Shown here in pieces: positions 8,616 to 17,938 of a stretch of 64,000 nt of DNA. The notes under the pieces are model-generated. The model was given only the letters and a program-made list of their open reading frames with translations, searched no databases and was not told where the DNA came from. This DNA comes from Acidaminococcus timonensis (GTDB lineage Bacteria; Bacillota; Negativicutes; Acidaminococcales; Acidaminococcaceae). The stretch's first letter is position 1. Every line of letters begins with the position of its first letter. The stretch covers positions 123,961-187,960 of the forward strand of contig NZ_FNWH01000005.1 in assembly GCF_900106585.1 (NCBI RefSeq). Reading direction: 5' to 3'. The translations under genes and the position numbers were made by a program.

Positions 8616-10379
8616 TTATTTCTTTACGAAAGTGTCGAACTCTCTGATGGCACGCGGCAACAGCATTTGATGGAACGGGCAGATGCTTTCCGGATTCTGA
8701 TAAGCAGCTTCCGTGAAGGCAACTACATAGTCACGCAGTTTGTTCATATCCACGATTTCGTCCACCAGACCCAGTTCGGCGCAAACTTTCGGACGAGATT
8801 TGGTGTAGAAAGCCTGGATCAGGGCGTTCATCTTATCGATGGTCGGCTGCAGATCCTTACCGGCTTTCCGGTCTTTGGCCAGTCTCCGGGAGTACATGGC
8901 CGTAGCAGCGGTTTCACCGTTCATAACGGCGATTTCCGTAGCAGCCGTACCGATGGAGAAGGCGTTGGTGTCGTTGCCCTGCGGACCACCCAGTACATAA
9001 TGGGCAGCAGCAGTACCTTTTCTCAGGGTGATTTCGAATTGCGGGATCCTGGAGCTCTGGATGGAGTAAATCAGGGATTGGCCCAGACCCAGCAGTTCCG
9101 CTTTTTCTGCATCGTTGCCTACGTCGATACCGGTGGTGTCCTGGATCCAGACGATGGGCAGACGATCTCTGGTGCACAGAGCGACGAATTCGTTCATCTT
9201 CACCAGGCCCTGACGGTACAGCTTGCCACCGATCCCTACGGAGCCGGCAGCCTTGTATTCAGGGTAGTTCATCAGCAGGCCCTGGACGTTAGCTACGACG
9301 CCGACCAGCAGGCCGTTGACTTTGGCCAGGCCCGTAACCATTTCAGGGCCATAGCCTTTCTTATATTCTTTGAATTCGCTGTTATCGAACAGACGACCGA
9401 TGACATTGTAGATATCATAGGCCCGTTTGTCGTTCAGCGGAACCATGCTGTACAGATCGTCAGCCGGGAAGGCCGGTTCTTTCGGATCGTCCACACGGAA
9501 GAATTCAGGATCGTATTTCGGCAGCATGCCTACATACTTCTTGATGCCTTCCAGGACGCCTTCTTCAGAAGCGTACACTTCGCGGATGAAGCCGGTCTCG
9601 GTGTAATGGATGTCGACAGCTCCCGGAGGTTCCGTTTTGCCGGTACGATCTACCATATCGGCGATTTCGTTGGCATATTCCAGATCCACATGGCCTTTGG
9701 GGTTCATACCACCCATGATACCGGCACCGCCGACAGCCATGTTGGCTTTTTCATGGGCAATGATCACAGTGGGGCTGATGGAATGGTAGCCGCCGCCTGC
9801 AGGGTTCGTCCCGTAGATCCCTACGATGACGGGAACACCCAGCTGGTTCAGTTCAGCGTTGCGGAAGAAAGGAGTACCGCCGCCACGACGGTTGGGATAT
9901 ACCTTTTCCTGTTCATCGAACTTCACACCGGAGCAGTTCAGCACATACACCAGAGGAATGTGCAGGGTCTTGGCGGTATCAGAAGCCCGCAGCAGGCATT
10001 CAGCCTGGCCGGGGACCCAGGCACCGGCCAGCTTCTTGTTATCGGAAGCAATGACCACGCACCATTTGCCGTTGACACGGCCCAGGCCTTTCAGCACGCC
10101 CACGGAACCGTTCTTGTTGCCCTGGGGATTGTACAGGCTGTTCAGCGGTCTCCAGGTACCCGGTTCCACCAGTTTTTCCAGTCTCTGGCGGGCGGTCAGT
10201 TCGCCTCTCTTGTTGACGTCAGCGTCAGCCTTGCCGGCATCCTGCGCTTGTTTGATCAGCGCATGGATCTCGTCTTCGATTTTTTTCAGCTTCTCGGTAT
10301 TGTCAGCATCTGCTTTTTTCAGCGGTTTGCCTACTTGAGGCAGGTGTTGGAAATATCTAGGCATAGAGTAGAAACCCAT
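8616..10379 (-). CDS. gcdA: glutaconyl-CoA decarboxylase, alpha subunit (carboxyltransferase)
   Basis: The 587-residue carboxyltransferase subunit of the biotin-dependent Na+-pumping glutaconyl-CoA decarboxylase. It transfers CO2 from glutaconyl-CoA to the biotin on GcdC, giving crotonyl-CoA. Two crotonase-like halves of the acyl-CoA carboxyltransferase fold are visible. The N-terminal half has AGAWVPGQAECLLRASDTA and NPAGGGYHSISPTVI. The C-terminal half has VALCTRDRLPIVWIQDTTG and GGPQGNDTNAFSIG. The length matches the A. fermentans subunit. It is encoded between gctB and hgdC, while the membrane and biotin subunits are about 16 kb away at 26-28 kb. Confidence 0.97.
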   Translation of the reverse strand: MGFYSMPRYFQHLPQVGKPLKKADADNTEKLKKIEDEIHALIKQAQDAGKADADVNKRGELTARQRLEKLVEPGTWRPLNSLYNPQGNKNGSVGVLKGLGRVNGKWCVVIASDNKKLAGAWVPGQAECLLRASDTAKTLHIPLVYVLNCSGVKFDEQEKVYPNRRGGGTPFFRNAELNQLGVPVIVGIYGTNPAGGGYHSISPTVIIAHEKANMAVGGAGIMGGMNPKGHVDLEYANEIADMVDRTGKTEPPGAVDIHYTETGFIREVYASEEGVLEGIKKYVGMLPKYDPEFFRVDDPKEPAFPADDLYSMVPLNDKRAYDIYNVIGRLFDNSEFKEYKKGYGPEMVTGLAKVNGLLVGVVANVQGLLMNYPEYKAAGSVGIGGKLYRQGLVKMNEFVALCTRDRLPIVWIQDTTGIDVGNDAEKAELLGLGQSLIYSIQSSRIPQFEITLRKGTAAAHYVLGGPQGNDTNAFSIGTAATEIAVMNGETAATAMYSRRLAKDRKAGKDLQPTIDKMNALIQAFYTKSRPKVCAELGLVDEIVDMNKLRDYVVAFTEAAYQNPESICPFHQMLLPRAIREFDTFVKK

Positions 10380-10402
10380 TTAAATTCTTCCTCCCGAATG
10401 GT

Positions 10403-11206
10403 TTATTTTGCTTCCGGAGCCGGGACTTTGATGAAAGCCTGGCCCGGGTCGATTTCTTCACGGATCAGTTTGATGACGGCGGGATCAGGCGGTTCCAGTT
10501 CCACAGCCTGGGAAACGTCCAGATCGAAGCCCGTGTTTTCCAGTACATCTTCCGGAGAAGAAGAAGGATAGTAGGCAGCCAGGTACATCCGTTTGGTCTT
10601 GGCATCGAATTTCAGGATGCCTTTATCGGTTACGACCAGTTGCGGACCTACATCGCCGGGCAGACCCAGTCTTTCACGTCCGCCAGGGCCGTCGATCCAG
10701 CCCGGGCTGGTCACATAGTCGATCTTATTCATGAATCTGCGTTTTTCATGCTGCATCATGATGATGGTGTTGGAATAGGTGGCAATTCCGTTGGCACCGC
10801 CGGAACCGGTGAAACGGGTTTTCGGATGATGGTAGTCACCGATGGACGTGGAGTTCACGTTGCCGTACGGGTCGATCTGAGCACCGCCGATGAAAGCGAT
10901 CAGGCGGTTGGCCTTGTGCAGGTATTCGTTGATTTCAAAGCCAACGAACCGGACGTTCGGCCAGATGCAGCCGCAGTGAGCCATGAACCGCAGATCACCT
11001 ACGGAACGGGGCACTTCTACAGGGGAGCAGTCCATCAGACCACTTTCCACGATGATGTGGCAGTCAGGGGCATAGACTCTCTTTGCCACGCTGGCGCCGA
11101 TCAGAGGCAGGCCGGTACCAACAGTTACGACCTGACCATTTTTGATCTGCTTGGCAATGGTCACAGCCTGCATTTCTTTATTGGTATAATTCGTGTAATC
11201 AGCCAT
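10403..11206 (-). CDS. gctB: glutaconate CoA-transferase, subunit B
   Basis: The 267-residue catalytic subunit of the class I (A2B2-type octameric) glutaconate CoA-transferase. It moves CoA from acetyl-CoA or glutaconyl-CoA to (R)-2-hydroxyglutarate. The catalytic Glu is residue 54 in the HIIVESGLMD motif, the same number as the Glu54 thioester residue of the A. fermentans enzyme. The oxyanion segment GSGGANGIATYS is present downstream. The ATG lies 2 bases after the gctA stop, with GGAGG inside the end of gctA, so the two subunits are translationally coupled. Confidence 0.98.
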   Translation of the reverse strand: MADYTNYTNKEMQAVTIAKQIKNGQVVTVGTGLPLIGASVAKRVYAPDCHIIVESGLMDCSPVEVPRSVGDLRFMAHCGCIWPNVRFVGFEINEYLHKANRLIAFIGGAQIDPYGNVNSTSIGDYHHPKTRFTGSGGANGIATYSNTIIMMQHEKRRFMNKIDYVTSPGWIDGPGGRERLGLPGDVGPQLVVTDKGILKFDAKTKRMYLAAYYPSSSPEDVLENTGFDLDVSQAVELEPPDPAVIKLIREEIDPGQAFIKVPAPEAK

Positions 11207-11208
11207 TG

Positions 11209-12171
11209 TTATTTGTCCTCCTTCGTCATGTCGATATGATAGCCCAGACCAGGAACAACCTTCAGGTTGATCAGACGGGTAGCACCCAGTTTGTTCAGGT
11301 ATTCGTCATGATCTTTCAGGTCAAACACCCATTCTTTGCAGAATGCATCGAAGTCTTCCTGGGTCTTGCTGACTACGTCATAGACTTTCAGGAACGGGTT
11401 ATCGTAGTCATACAGGCCATAGCACTGAGAAGGATGAGCACCGTAAGGAGCCAGTACCACAGCATCTACGCACATGCCGGGAATATCGTTTTTCGTGGGA
11501 TCTCTGCGGATTTCTTCATTGCTGACGATTTCTTCGCAGGTAACAATGGTGTATTTAGCAGCTTCGGCAATATCCACATCCTGGAATTTGCCGCCCCAGA
11601 TGCGAACGGTGCCATCCGGAGAAGCCTGCTGCGCATGGATGATGGCCACATCGATCTGCGGAACCGGTACAGCCACGACTTTTTCACCCGGTTTGAAGGG
11701 GTTGTCGATGTATTTGAATTTGTCATCAGGCACTTTGTCCAGAGTCTTGCGGACTTCCTTGCTGATGCCCCATTCATCGGTCAGGCCGGAGCCCTGCATC
11801 AGGGTTACAGGCAGGAACGGCAGACCCAGAGCAGCTGCATGCCACATCATGTAGATGACATCCTGGGAGTAATCTTCCATGGTCAGCTTGCCAGCTTCAA
11901 ACCATTTTCTGAACCGTCTGGAAACGTTGGTTACACCGGAATTGGCGGTATAGCAGTTGATGTAGGCCTTGACCCGGCCATTGCCGATCAGCATATCCCA
12001 GTCGCCGCCGGCGGCGCCGCCCAGACCTGTCAGATCGGTGATACCCTGTCTCAGGATTTCATATACAGCTGCGTAAGGTTTGCGGTCAGTCGTAAAGCCA
12101 CCCAGAGCAATGTGATCACCGCTGTGCACGTACTTTGCGATTGCGTCTTTTAACGTCATTACTTTACTCAA
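11209..12171 (-). CDS. gctA: glutaconate CoA-transferase, subunit A
   Basis: A 320-residue subunit A that pairs with GctB; residues SGDHIALGGFTTDRKPYAA (about 15-33) and GLGGAAGGDWDM are family hallmarks. I place the start at TTG (12171): AAGGAGG lies 9 bases upstream, the protein then begins M-S-K-V-M-T, and the length equals the A. fermentans protein. An upstream in-frame ATG at 12195 would start before that ribosome site and add eight residues. It is the first gene of the gctA-gctB-gcdA-hgdC-hgdA-hgdB operon. It is preceded by a leader of about 130 bases with an inverted repeat and a possible 14-codon leader reading frame. Confidence 0.96.
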   Translation of the reverse strand: MSKVMTLKDAIAKYVHSGDHIALGGFTTDRKPYAAVYEILRQGITDLTGLGGAAGGDWDMLIGNGRVKAYINCYTANSGVTNVSRRFRKWFEAGKLTMEDYSQDVIYMMWHAAALGLPFLPVTLMQGSGLTDEWGISKEVRKTLDKVPDDKFKYIDNPFKPGEKVVAVPVPQIDVAIIHAQQASPDGTVRIWGGKFQDVDIAEAAKYTIVTCEEIVSNEEIRRDPTKNDIPGMCVDAVVLAPYGAHPSQCYGLYDYDNPFLKVYDVVSKTQEDFDAFCKEWVFDLKDHDEYLNKLGATRLINLKVVPGLGYHIDMTKEDK

Positions 12172-12210
12172 AGCAAAAACCTCCTTAAGATCCAAACCAG
12201 TTTCTGTAAC

Positions 12211-12279
12211 AACCGGAATCCTCCTCTAAGAAATAATCCATCCCCCTTTATGAGTATTTTTTACATTCGCATTCCGGTT
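12211..12279 (-). promoter_or_regulatory. structured leader of gctA with inverted repeat and possible leader peptide
   Basis: Perfect 9-base inverted repeat (AACCGGAAT 12211-12219, ATTCCGGTT 12271-12279) enclosing 51 bases in the 5' leader. Next to it on the minus strand, GAGGAGG precedes a TTG-started 14-codon frame (12212 to 12168). The stop of that frame overlaps the gctA TTG start as TTGA. The repeat arm covers the region between this ribosome site and the TTG. A regulatory role is inference. Confidence 0.4.
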
Positions 12280-12307
12280 GGACCGACTGTATTCAGTGTA
12301 CGAGTTG

Positions 12308-12313
12308 ATTATA
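12308..12313 (-). promoter_or_regulatory. extended -10 box of the gctA operon promoter
   Basis: TATAAT on the minus strand preceded by TGT, giving a TGn extended -10. There is no good -35 hexamer; the upstream DNA is an A/T-rich tract (12320-12345) that could act as an UP-like element. Confidence 0.55.
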
Positions 12314-12445
12314 ACACAAATAATTTTTTTTTTAAATCTTTCTTGACGTCATTTGTTGATTTTTTTGTAAATATATAAGAATTCTAATAACTTCTTGCAA
12401 AATTGCGTTTTTTTTCAGTTCTTTTCTCTAATATTGTACATAAAA

Positions 12446-12475
12446 AATAAGGTGTTTCCAGGGAAACACCTTATT
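12446..12475 (-). terminator. intrinsic terminator after cca
   Basis: Near-perfect stem AATAAGGTGTTTCC / GGAAACACCTTATT followed on the minus strand by a T tract. It lies 22 bases after the cca stop. Confidence 0.8.
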
Positions 12476-12497
12476 TATGGTTCCAAATCCATTGTCA

Positions 12498-13943
12498 TTA
12501 CGCCTGTCCCTGCCGTTTCAGCCATCGCTTCACAGCCTCTCCCAGTTCCACCGGGTCATTTTTCAGGGTACCGTCCTGGACCCTCTGGAGCAATACGGGC
12601 ATAAGCACCTTCAGCTGGGGCGGACGGGCCCCCAGGGCCAGAGCATCCCGGCCGGAAAGATCCAGATCCGATGTATGGACAGGCATCAGATAGGCCATCT
12701 TCACCAGCCGCTTGCCATACATCTGTGCGTGGATCACATCATTCTTGTCCGCATTGGTGGCAGCCACATCGGCAATACACACTGCCGTCAGCTGCTTAAA
12801 GGCCTCCGCCATCTCCTTGTTCACCCGAAAATGGCCGCTGCGGGCCTCTTTCCGCAGCCAGTGCCACGTCTTATCGTCCTCCTGGGCGCTGATGAAGCCG
12901 AAATGCATGTGGTTTTTCACCAGCCAGGCCACCCGATCCACCATTTCCCGGGGCATCCGCAGCCGGGTCAGGATCTGCCGGGCCAGAGCAGCGCCCACCA
13001 CCTCGTGACCATGGTCACTGGGCAGGCCTTCTCTGTTTACACCCCGGACCCCTTCCAGGCCCTTGGCCACATCATGGAGCAGCAGGGCCCAGCCCACTTC
13101 CAGGCTCCGGTCCCCTTTATCCAGTGCCACCGCCGTATGCTGCCAGCCATCATACCGGTGGAAATGGGGATTCTGTGGCAGCCCCACCAGGTGCTGCAAT
13201 TCCGGCAGGATGGGAACTGCTTCGTACGTTCCCTGCTTCTTCACCCGGCAGCTTTCCGCCGCCAGGCCGCTGCGCACCATAAGATCCATGCCCTCTCCGG
13301 CCCAGGCCCCCATCAGCAGCTTGTTCAGCTCCGTGCGTACCCGCTCCAGAGAAAGCCCCCGGACCCGTTCCAGGTTATTCCGGATGGCCGGCAGGATGGA
13401 GGCATCCGGCGTAAACCCCAGCTGTCCGATGAACCGACAGGCCCGAAACATGCGCAGGGCATCTTCCCGGAACCGCTGGTCCGCATCCCCCACAGTCCGC
13501 AGCACCCGGCCGTGAAGGTCCTCCAGCCCGTGGAAACAATCGATGATCCGGCCGTCCTGCCCCAGGGCCAGGGCATTGATGGTAAAATCCCGGCGGGCCA
13601 GGTCTTCCTCCAGCGTCTCACAGTACCAGACCGCTGCCGGCCGGTGGGAATCCTCCACCCCGTAGGCTTCGTTCCGATACGCAGCCACTTCCACGCCGTG
13701 TCTCTCCACCCGCAGGATGACCACGCCGAAATTCTGGCCCAGCTCGCTGACCACCGGGATGCCGGCTCCTGCCGCCACACGTTTGATTTCCTCCGGGCGT
13801 GCATTCGTGACCACATCATAGTCATCGGGCGTCCGTCCCAGTAAAAGATCCCGGACCGCACCACCCACCACATGGGCCTCATAGCCGGCGTCCAGCAGCA
13901 CGCCCAGTACTCTATTCACATAAGAAGGAATCCGCAGTTCCAT
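12498..13943 (-). CDS. cca: CCA tRNA nucleotidyltransferase / poly(A) polymerase family with HD domain
   Basis: A 481-residue class II nucleotidyltransferase that adds or repairs the 3' CCA of tRNAs. The head domain has VVGGAVRDLLLG (residues 25-36) and the catalytic DDYDV pair. RRDFTINALAL is the conserved motif B region, and RFREDALRMFRACRF the neck. A C-terminal HD domain (WALLLHDVAKG and the later NHMHFG region) is present as in HD-containing bacterial CCA enzymes. The start ATG follows GAAAGGGGAACC. It may be the distal gene of the large housekeeping block transcribed from about 25.8 kb. A poly(A) polymerase role cannot be excluded from sequence alone. Confidence 0.9.
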   Translation of the reverse strand: MELRIPSYVNRVLGVLLDAGYEAHVVGGAVRDLLLGRTPDDYDVVTNARPEEIKRVAAGAGIPVVSELGQNFGVVILRVERHGVEVAAYRNEAYGVEDSHRPAAVWYCETLEEDLARRDFTINALALGQDGRIIDCFHGLEDLHGRVLRTVGDADQRFREDALRMFRACRFIGQLGFTPDASILPAIRNNLERVRGLSLERVRTELNKLLMGAWAGEGMDLMVRSGLAAESCRVKKQGTYEAVPILPELQHLVGLPQNPHFHRYDGWQHTAVALDKGDRSLEVGWALLLHDVAKGLEGVRGVNREGLPSDHGHEVVGAALARQILTRLRMPREMVDRVAWLVKNHMHFGFISAQEDDKTWHWLRKEARSGHFRVNKEMAEAFKQLTAVCIADVAATNADKNDVIHAQMYGKRLVKMAYLMPVHTSDLDLSGRDALALGARPPQLKVLMPVLLQRVQDGTLKNDPVELGEAVKRWLKRQGQA

Positions 13944-13967
13944 GATGGTTCCCCTTTCTCCTCCCGT

Positions 13968-15368
13968 TCAGTGATCCACTGCCAGCAGCATAAAGACGCC
14001 CACTTCCAGGGCCGGATCACTGGCCAGTTTCAGCGTGCAGTGGAACTCCCGTTCCATATCCTTCACACCCTGTTCCCGCAGCCAGCTGTATACCGTGGGA
14101 TGGACCGTCAGCAGCAGGGTATGGCTCATATTTCCCTCGCTGAAACTGCTGCGCAGCCGACGCCGGATTTCCACATATACGCTTTCCGGAGATTCCACCC
14201 GGCCGCTGCCCCCGCACAGGGGGCAGGTGCTGTACAAAATGCTGGACAGGTTCTTCCGGGCCTTCATCCGGGTCATTTCCACCAGATTCAAGTGGGTGAT
14301 ATCGATGACCTTGGGTTTCATCTTATCAGTGGCGAAGGCATGCTTCAATATTTGCAGGATCTCCTCCTGCTCCTCCCGGTTATCCATATCGATGAAATCG
14401 GCCACAATGATGCCGCCGATATCCCGCAGCCGAAGCTGCCGGGCGATTTCCCGGGCTGCTTCCCGGTTCGTTACCATGCTGGTGGAATCCCGGTCCGCCG
14501 CCGAAGCGAACTTGCCGCTGTTCACATCGATGACGGTCATGGCTTCCGTGTAGTCGAACACCAGATAACCGCCTCCCGGCAGCCATACCACCCGGTCGGA
14601 AAGGCTCTCGATATCTTCCTCCAGGTGATAGAAGGAAAACAGGTCTTCCTTCCCCCTGTACCACTTCACCTGGATTTGGGAAAGCCCCATTTCTCCCAGC
14701 ATCTCCTCCAGCCGCCGACAGGTGTTTTCCTCGTCCACGATGATACGCTGGATCCTGGGAGTCGCGTAATCCCTGATCAGCCGGATGGCCAGGTCCAGTT
14801 CCCGGTACAGCAGTTGGGGGCCCCGCCCCACTCTGCTCCGGCGCAGCAGCACGTCCCAGCTGTGGAGCATCTGTTCCAGGTCGGCCCGGATCTCCTCCTC
14901 CTCCGCATGGGAAGCCGCCGTACGGATCACCAGTCCCATATTCTCCGGCAGCAGCTTTTCCGCCCATTCCCGCAGCACCTTCCGCTGGGTCTTGCAGGTG
15001 ATCTTCCGGGACAGACTGATCCGGCTGCCATAGGGTTCCAGCACCACATAACGGCCCGGCAGGGTGATGTCCCGGGTCACGGCCGGTCCCTTGTTGCCCC
15101 GGGCGTCCTTTACCACCTGCACCAGGAGCATCTGGCCTTCTGCCAGTTTTTCTCCCTTCCGCAGCGTCAGAAAGCCGTTCTTTCCCACGTTCAGATCGAT
15201 AAAAGCGGCCTGGATACCGGGAACCACGTTAGACACCCGGCCCCGGTACACATTGCCTACCAGGTTGTCAGAATGGCGCCGTTCCACTGCATATTCCTGG
15301 AGCCGGTCATCCTCTACCAGTCCCATACGGGTCTCTTCCGGCCGGACGCTTACATAGATGGTATCCAT
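13968..15368 (-). CDS. rng: ribonuclease E/G
   Basis: A 466-residue RNase G-type endoribonuclease for rRNA and mRNA processing. It has an N-terminal S1-like RNA-binding region with VGNVYRGRVSNVVPGIQAAF (about residues 37-56). The metal-binding DNase I-like core is visible in TVIDVNSGKF and IIVADFIDMDNRE, and the zinc-link motif is CPLCGGSGRV. The size matches RNase G rather than RNase E: there is no long C-terminal degradosome scaffold. The ATG follows GAGGAGGCACC. It is 9 bases downstream of the DUF2344 gene, an arrangement common in Firmicutes. Confidence 0.95.
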   Translation of the reverse strand: MDTIYVSVRPEETRMGLVEDDRLQEYAVERRHSDNLVGNVYRGRVSNVVPGIQAAFIDLNVGKNGFLTLRKGEKLAEGQMLLVQVVKDARGNKGPAVTRDITLPGRYVVLEPYGSRISLSRKITCKTQRKVLREWAEKLLPENMGLVIRTAASHAEEEEIRADLEQMLHSWDVLLRRSRVGRGPQLLYRELDLAIRLIRDYATPRIQRIIVDEENTCRRLEEMLGEMGLSQIQVKWYRGKEDLFSFYHLEEDIESLSDRVVWLPGGGYLVFDYTEAMTVIDVNSGKFASAADRDSTSMVTNREAAREIARQLRLRDIGGIIVADFIDMDNREEQEEILQILKHAFATDKMKPKVIDITHLNLVEMTRMKARKNLSSILYSTCPLCGGSGRVESPESVYVEIRRRLRSSFSEGNMSHTLLLTVHPTVYSWLREQGVKDMEREFHCTLKLASDPALEVGVFMLLAVDH

Positions 15369-15377
15369 GGTGCCTCC

Positions 15378-16070
15378 TCAGACTTCCCCGATCAGGGGTC
15401 TTTTGCGGCCAGCCTCGTCCCGGGTGTACAGATCCACCCGGCGGATATCTGCCTGTTCAAAGGACAGGGGCACCTGGAACTGGTCCTGGAGCACCTGAAG
15501 AAATTCAGAAGCCTTCATGCTTCCTGTGGGGGTGATCTTGCAGTCGAAGGCCAGTTTCAATTCTCCGTCCCTCCAGTCACTCTCCACAGCAGGGATGAAT
15601 TCCTTCACGTCGATGGTCTTGGGCTTCCCCTTCCCTTTTTTATGGGTCTTGGTATACGGGACTGTTTCCGCATCCGCGAAGGCTGCCAGCCCGGCTGCAG
15701 GATCTTCGCTGCAGGGGACGGTGACTTGGTAGCGGGCCCCCTGGGCCACAGCCATCAGCTTAGGCACCTTGTCGTCTGCCAGGTCCGCTTTCACAATATG
15801 GATTCCCATGGGCAGGGCCCGGCGGATGGGTTCCACCAGCTCCTCCAGGGGCCGCTCCTCCTGGAGCCTGATTTCCACGAATTCACAGGAACTGGTCACG
15901 CCCACACTAAGAGCGGAGGCCAGAGAAAACCGCATATGGGGGTTGAATCCCTCGGAATAGGCTACGGGCGTGCCGGCCCGACGCAGGGCTTTTTCGATGC
16001 TCCGCTGGTATTCCAGGTGGGAAATGAACCGGATCCCCGGTTCCTTGGTGATCTGCAGCCTCAATTTCAT
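15378..16070 (-). CDS. TIGR03936 family radical-SAM-associated protein (DUF2344)
   Basis: A 230-residue protein of the DUF2344/TIGR03936 family. Recognisable features are the N-terminal MKLRLQITKEPGIRFISHLE, the RSIEKALRRAGTPVAYSEGF segment and FNPHMRFSLASALSVG. Its ATG overlaps the stop of the upstream radical SAM gene as ATGA, so I use 16070 and not the longer in-frame upstream extension. In many bacteria this domain is encoded next to, or fused to, the TIGR03960 radical SAM protein, next to rng. The biochemical role is not established to my knowledge; an RNA- or ribosome-related function is suggested by neighbours only. Confidence 0.88.
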   Translation of the reverse strand: MKLRLQITKEPGIRFISHLEYQRSIEKALRRAGTPVAYSEGFNPHMRFSLASALSVGVTSSCEFVEIRLQEERPLEELVEPIRRALPMGIHIVKADLADDKVPKLMAVAQGARYQVTVPCSEDPAAGLAAFADAETVPYTKTHKKGKGKPKTIDVKEFIPAVESDWRDGELKLAFDCKITPTGSMKASEFLQVLQDQFQVPLSFEQADIRRVDLYTRDEAGRKRPLIGEV

Positions 16071-17929
16071 ACGTTTTTCCCCTTCCAGTCGATGATCTTG
16101 ATGCCCAATTGCTGGCATACGCCGCAGCCGGTACAGGTATCCCGCCGGCAATCATGGGTCAGGGCCGCCTGCTGGGCCTTTTCGTATTCGCTCCACAGGA
16201 ACTTCCGGCTCACCCCGCAGCTGGTATATTCCCAGGGGAAGATCTCATCCTTGCCCCGGGCCCGGCTGTTGTAGAAATCAGTGGTCAGCCCGCAGTCCTC
16301 GATAGCCTGTTTCCACCGGTCATAATCGAAGAATTCGCCCCAGCTGTCGAACTTGGCGCCCCGCTGCCAGGCCAGGTAGATGGCTTTCCCCAGCCGCCGG
16401 TCGCCCCGGGCCAGCACTCCTTCCATCAGGCTGGTACGGGAATCGTGGTACTGATAGTGGATGTTCTTCAGACTGGCGAAAGCATGTTTCAGCAGCATGT
16501 GTTTCCGGTCGAATTCCTCTTTGGTATTCTGCCCCACCCACTGAAAAGGCGTATAGGGTTTGGGCACGAAGTTGGACACACTGACCGTGACCTGGGCCCC
16601 CATGTGACCGGTGATCTCTTTGTATTTCCACTGGACCTTCTGGGCCAGCCTGGCAATGGCCAGCACATCCTCATCCGTTTCCGTGGGCAGGCCGATCATG
16701 AAGTACAGCTTCACCTTGGTCCAGCCGTTCTCGAAGGCAGCTCCCACTGCATTCATCAGGTTCTCTTCCGTCACACCCTTGTTGATCACGTCCCGCATGC
16801 GCTGGCTGCCCGCCTCCGGAGCGAAGGTCAGGCCGCTCTTGCGCACCTGCTGCACTTCCTGGGCCAGTTTCACCGAAAAGCTGTCAATCCGCAGGGAAGG
16901 AAGGGATACGCTAACCTTTTCGTCCCTGAATTCCTTCAGCAGCTCCCGGATCAGGGGTTCCAGATGGGAGTAATCCGCTGTGCTCAGAGAGAACAGGGAG
17001 ATTTCGTTGTATCCGGTGGCCGGCACCAGCTTCCGTGCCAGTTCCAGCACCGTCCGGGGTTTCCGCTCCCGCACCGGTCGATAGATGATGCCGGCATTGC
17101 AGAACCGGCATCCCCGGCTGCAGCCCCGGAACAATTCCAGCATGATCCGGTCATGGACCGTATCGCTGTAGGGCACGATGGGATGGGTGGGGAAATCCAG
17201 TGTCTCCAGATCCGGTTCCGCCCGCTTGTACACTACAGGAGGAGCCGTGGGTTCCAGCGGTTTCCTGCCGATGATGGTACCCTCCGGCCCATAGGTCACT
17301 TCATAGAAGCTGGGAACGTACACCCCCTGGATCTTTGACACCCGGCGCAGGAATTCCAGCCGGCCGCCGGGCTTGCCTTCCCGCTTCCAGTCCCGGTACA
17401 GCAGGGTCACTTCCTGGATGATCCGTTCACCGTCGCCCAGCATGCAGAAATCCAGGAAATCCGCCAGCGGTTCGCTGTTAAACACACAGCAGCCCCCTGC
17501 ACACACAAAGGGATCATCCAGGGTCCGGTCTTTCGCCAGGACGGGTACGCCGCCCATATCCAGCATGTTCAGGATGTTGGAATAGGACATTTCGTACAGC
17601 AGGGTGAAACCCAGAAGGTCGAAATCGTCCAGTTTCCTGGAATTTTCCAGGCTGGCCAGGGGAAGCTTCCGCTCACGCATTTTCTTCTCCATATCCACCC
17701 AGGGAGCAAACGCCCGCTCCGCCGCCACTTTCGGCAATTTATTCAGGATTTCGTACAGGATCTTATAGCCCAGATAGCTCATCCCGATTTCGTAGGTGTC
17801 AGGGAATGCCAGGCAGAAGGACACTTCCGTCTCCGCCTCGGGCTTCACAATGCTGCCGAATTCCATACCCGTATACCGGGCCGGTTTCTCCACAGCACTG
17901 AGGATGTCGATGGGAAAATCTTTATGCAT
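16067..17929 (-). CDS. TIGR03960 family B12-binding/radical SAM protein
   Basis: A 620-residue radical SAM enzyme. The N-terminal region contains a B12-binding-like fold (about residues 40-180). The radical SAM cluster motif is GCSRGCRFCNAG (CxxxCxxC, about residue 270), followed by a TIM-barrel with GFAPEAGSQRMRD-type SAM-binding motifs (here TFAPEAGSQRMRDVINKG). The C-terminus has a further cysteine group (CRRDTCTGCGVCQQLG) that could hold a second Fe-S cluster. It is translationally coupled to the downstream DUF2344 gene. The substrate of this family is unknown to me. Confidence 0.88.
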   Translation of the reverse strand: MHKDFPIDILSAVEKPARYTGMEFGSIVKPEAETEVSFCLAFPDTYEIGMSYLGYKILYEILNKLPKVAAERAFAPWVDMEKKMRERKLPLASLENSRKLDDFDLLGFTLLYEMSYSNILNMLDMGGVPVLAKDRTLDDPFVCAGGCCVFNSEPLADFLDFCMLGDGERIIQEVTLLYRDWKREGKPGGRLEFLRRVSKIQGVYVPSFYEVTYGPEGTIIGRKPLEPTAPPVVYKRAEPDLETLDFPTHPIVPYSDTVHDRIMLELFRGCSRGCRFCNAGIIYRPVRERKPRTVLELARKLVPATGYNEISLFSLSTADYSHLEPLIRELLKEFRDEKVSVSLPSLRIDSFSVKLAQEVQQVRKSGLTFAPEAGSQRMRDVINKGVTEENLMNAVGAAFENGWTKVKLYFMIGLPTETDEDVLAIARLAQKVQWKYKEITGHMGAQVTVSVSNFVPKPYTPFQWVGQNTKEEFDRKHMLLKHAFASLKNIHYQYHDSRTSLMEGVLARGDRRLGKAIYLAWQRGAKFDSWGEFFDYDRWKQAIEDCGLTTDFYNSRARGKDEIFPWEYTSCGVSRKFLWSEYEKAQQAALTHDCRRDTCTGCGVCQQLGIKIIDWKGKNV

Positions 17930-17938
17930 AGTCTCTCC

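Noticed and set aside
8667..10571. 634-codon open frame on the plus strand
   Set aside because: It is antisense to gcdA and the end of gctB. The frame is open because of the codon bias of gcdA; it has no domain and no ribosome site.
12195..12195. ATG start for gctA at 12195
   Set aside because: The AAGGAGG lies downstream of it and correctly spaced before TTG 12171; the shorter product matches the known subunit length.
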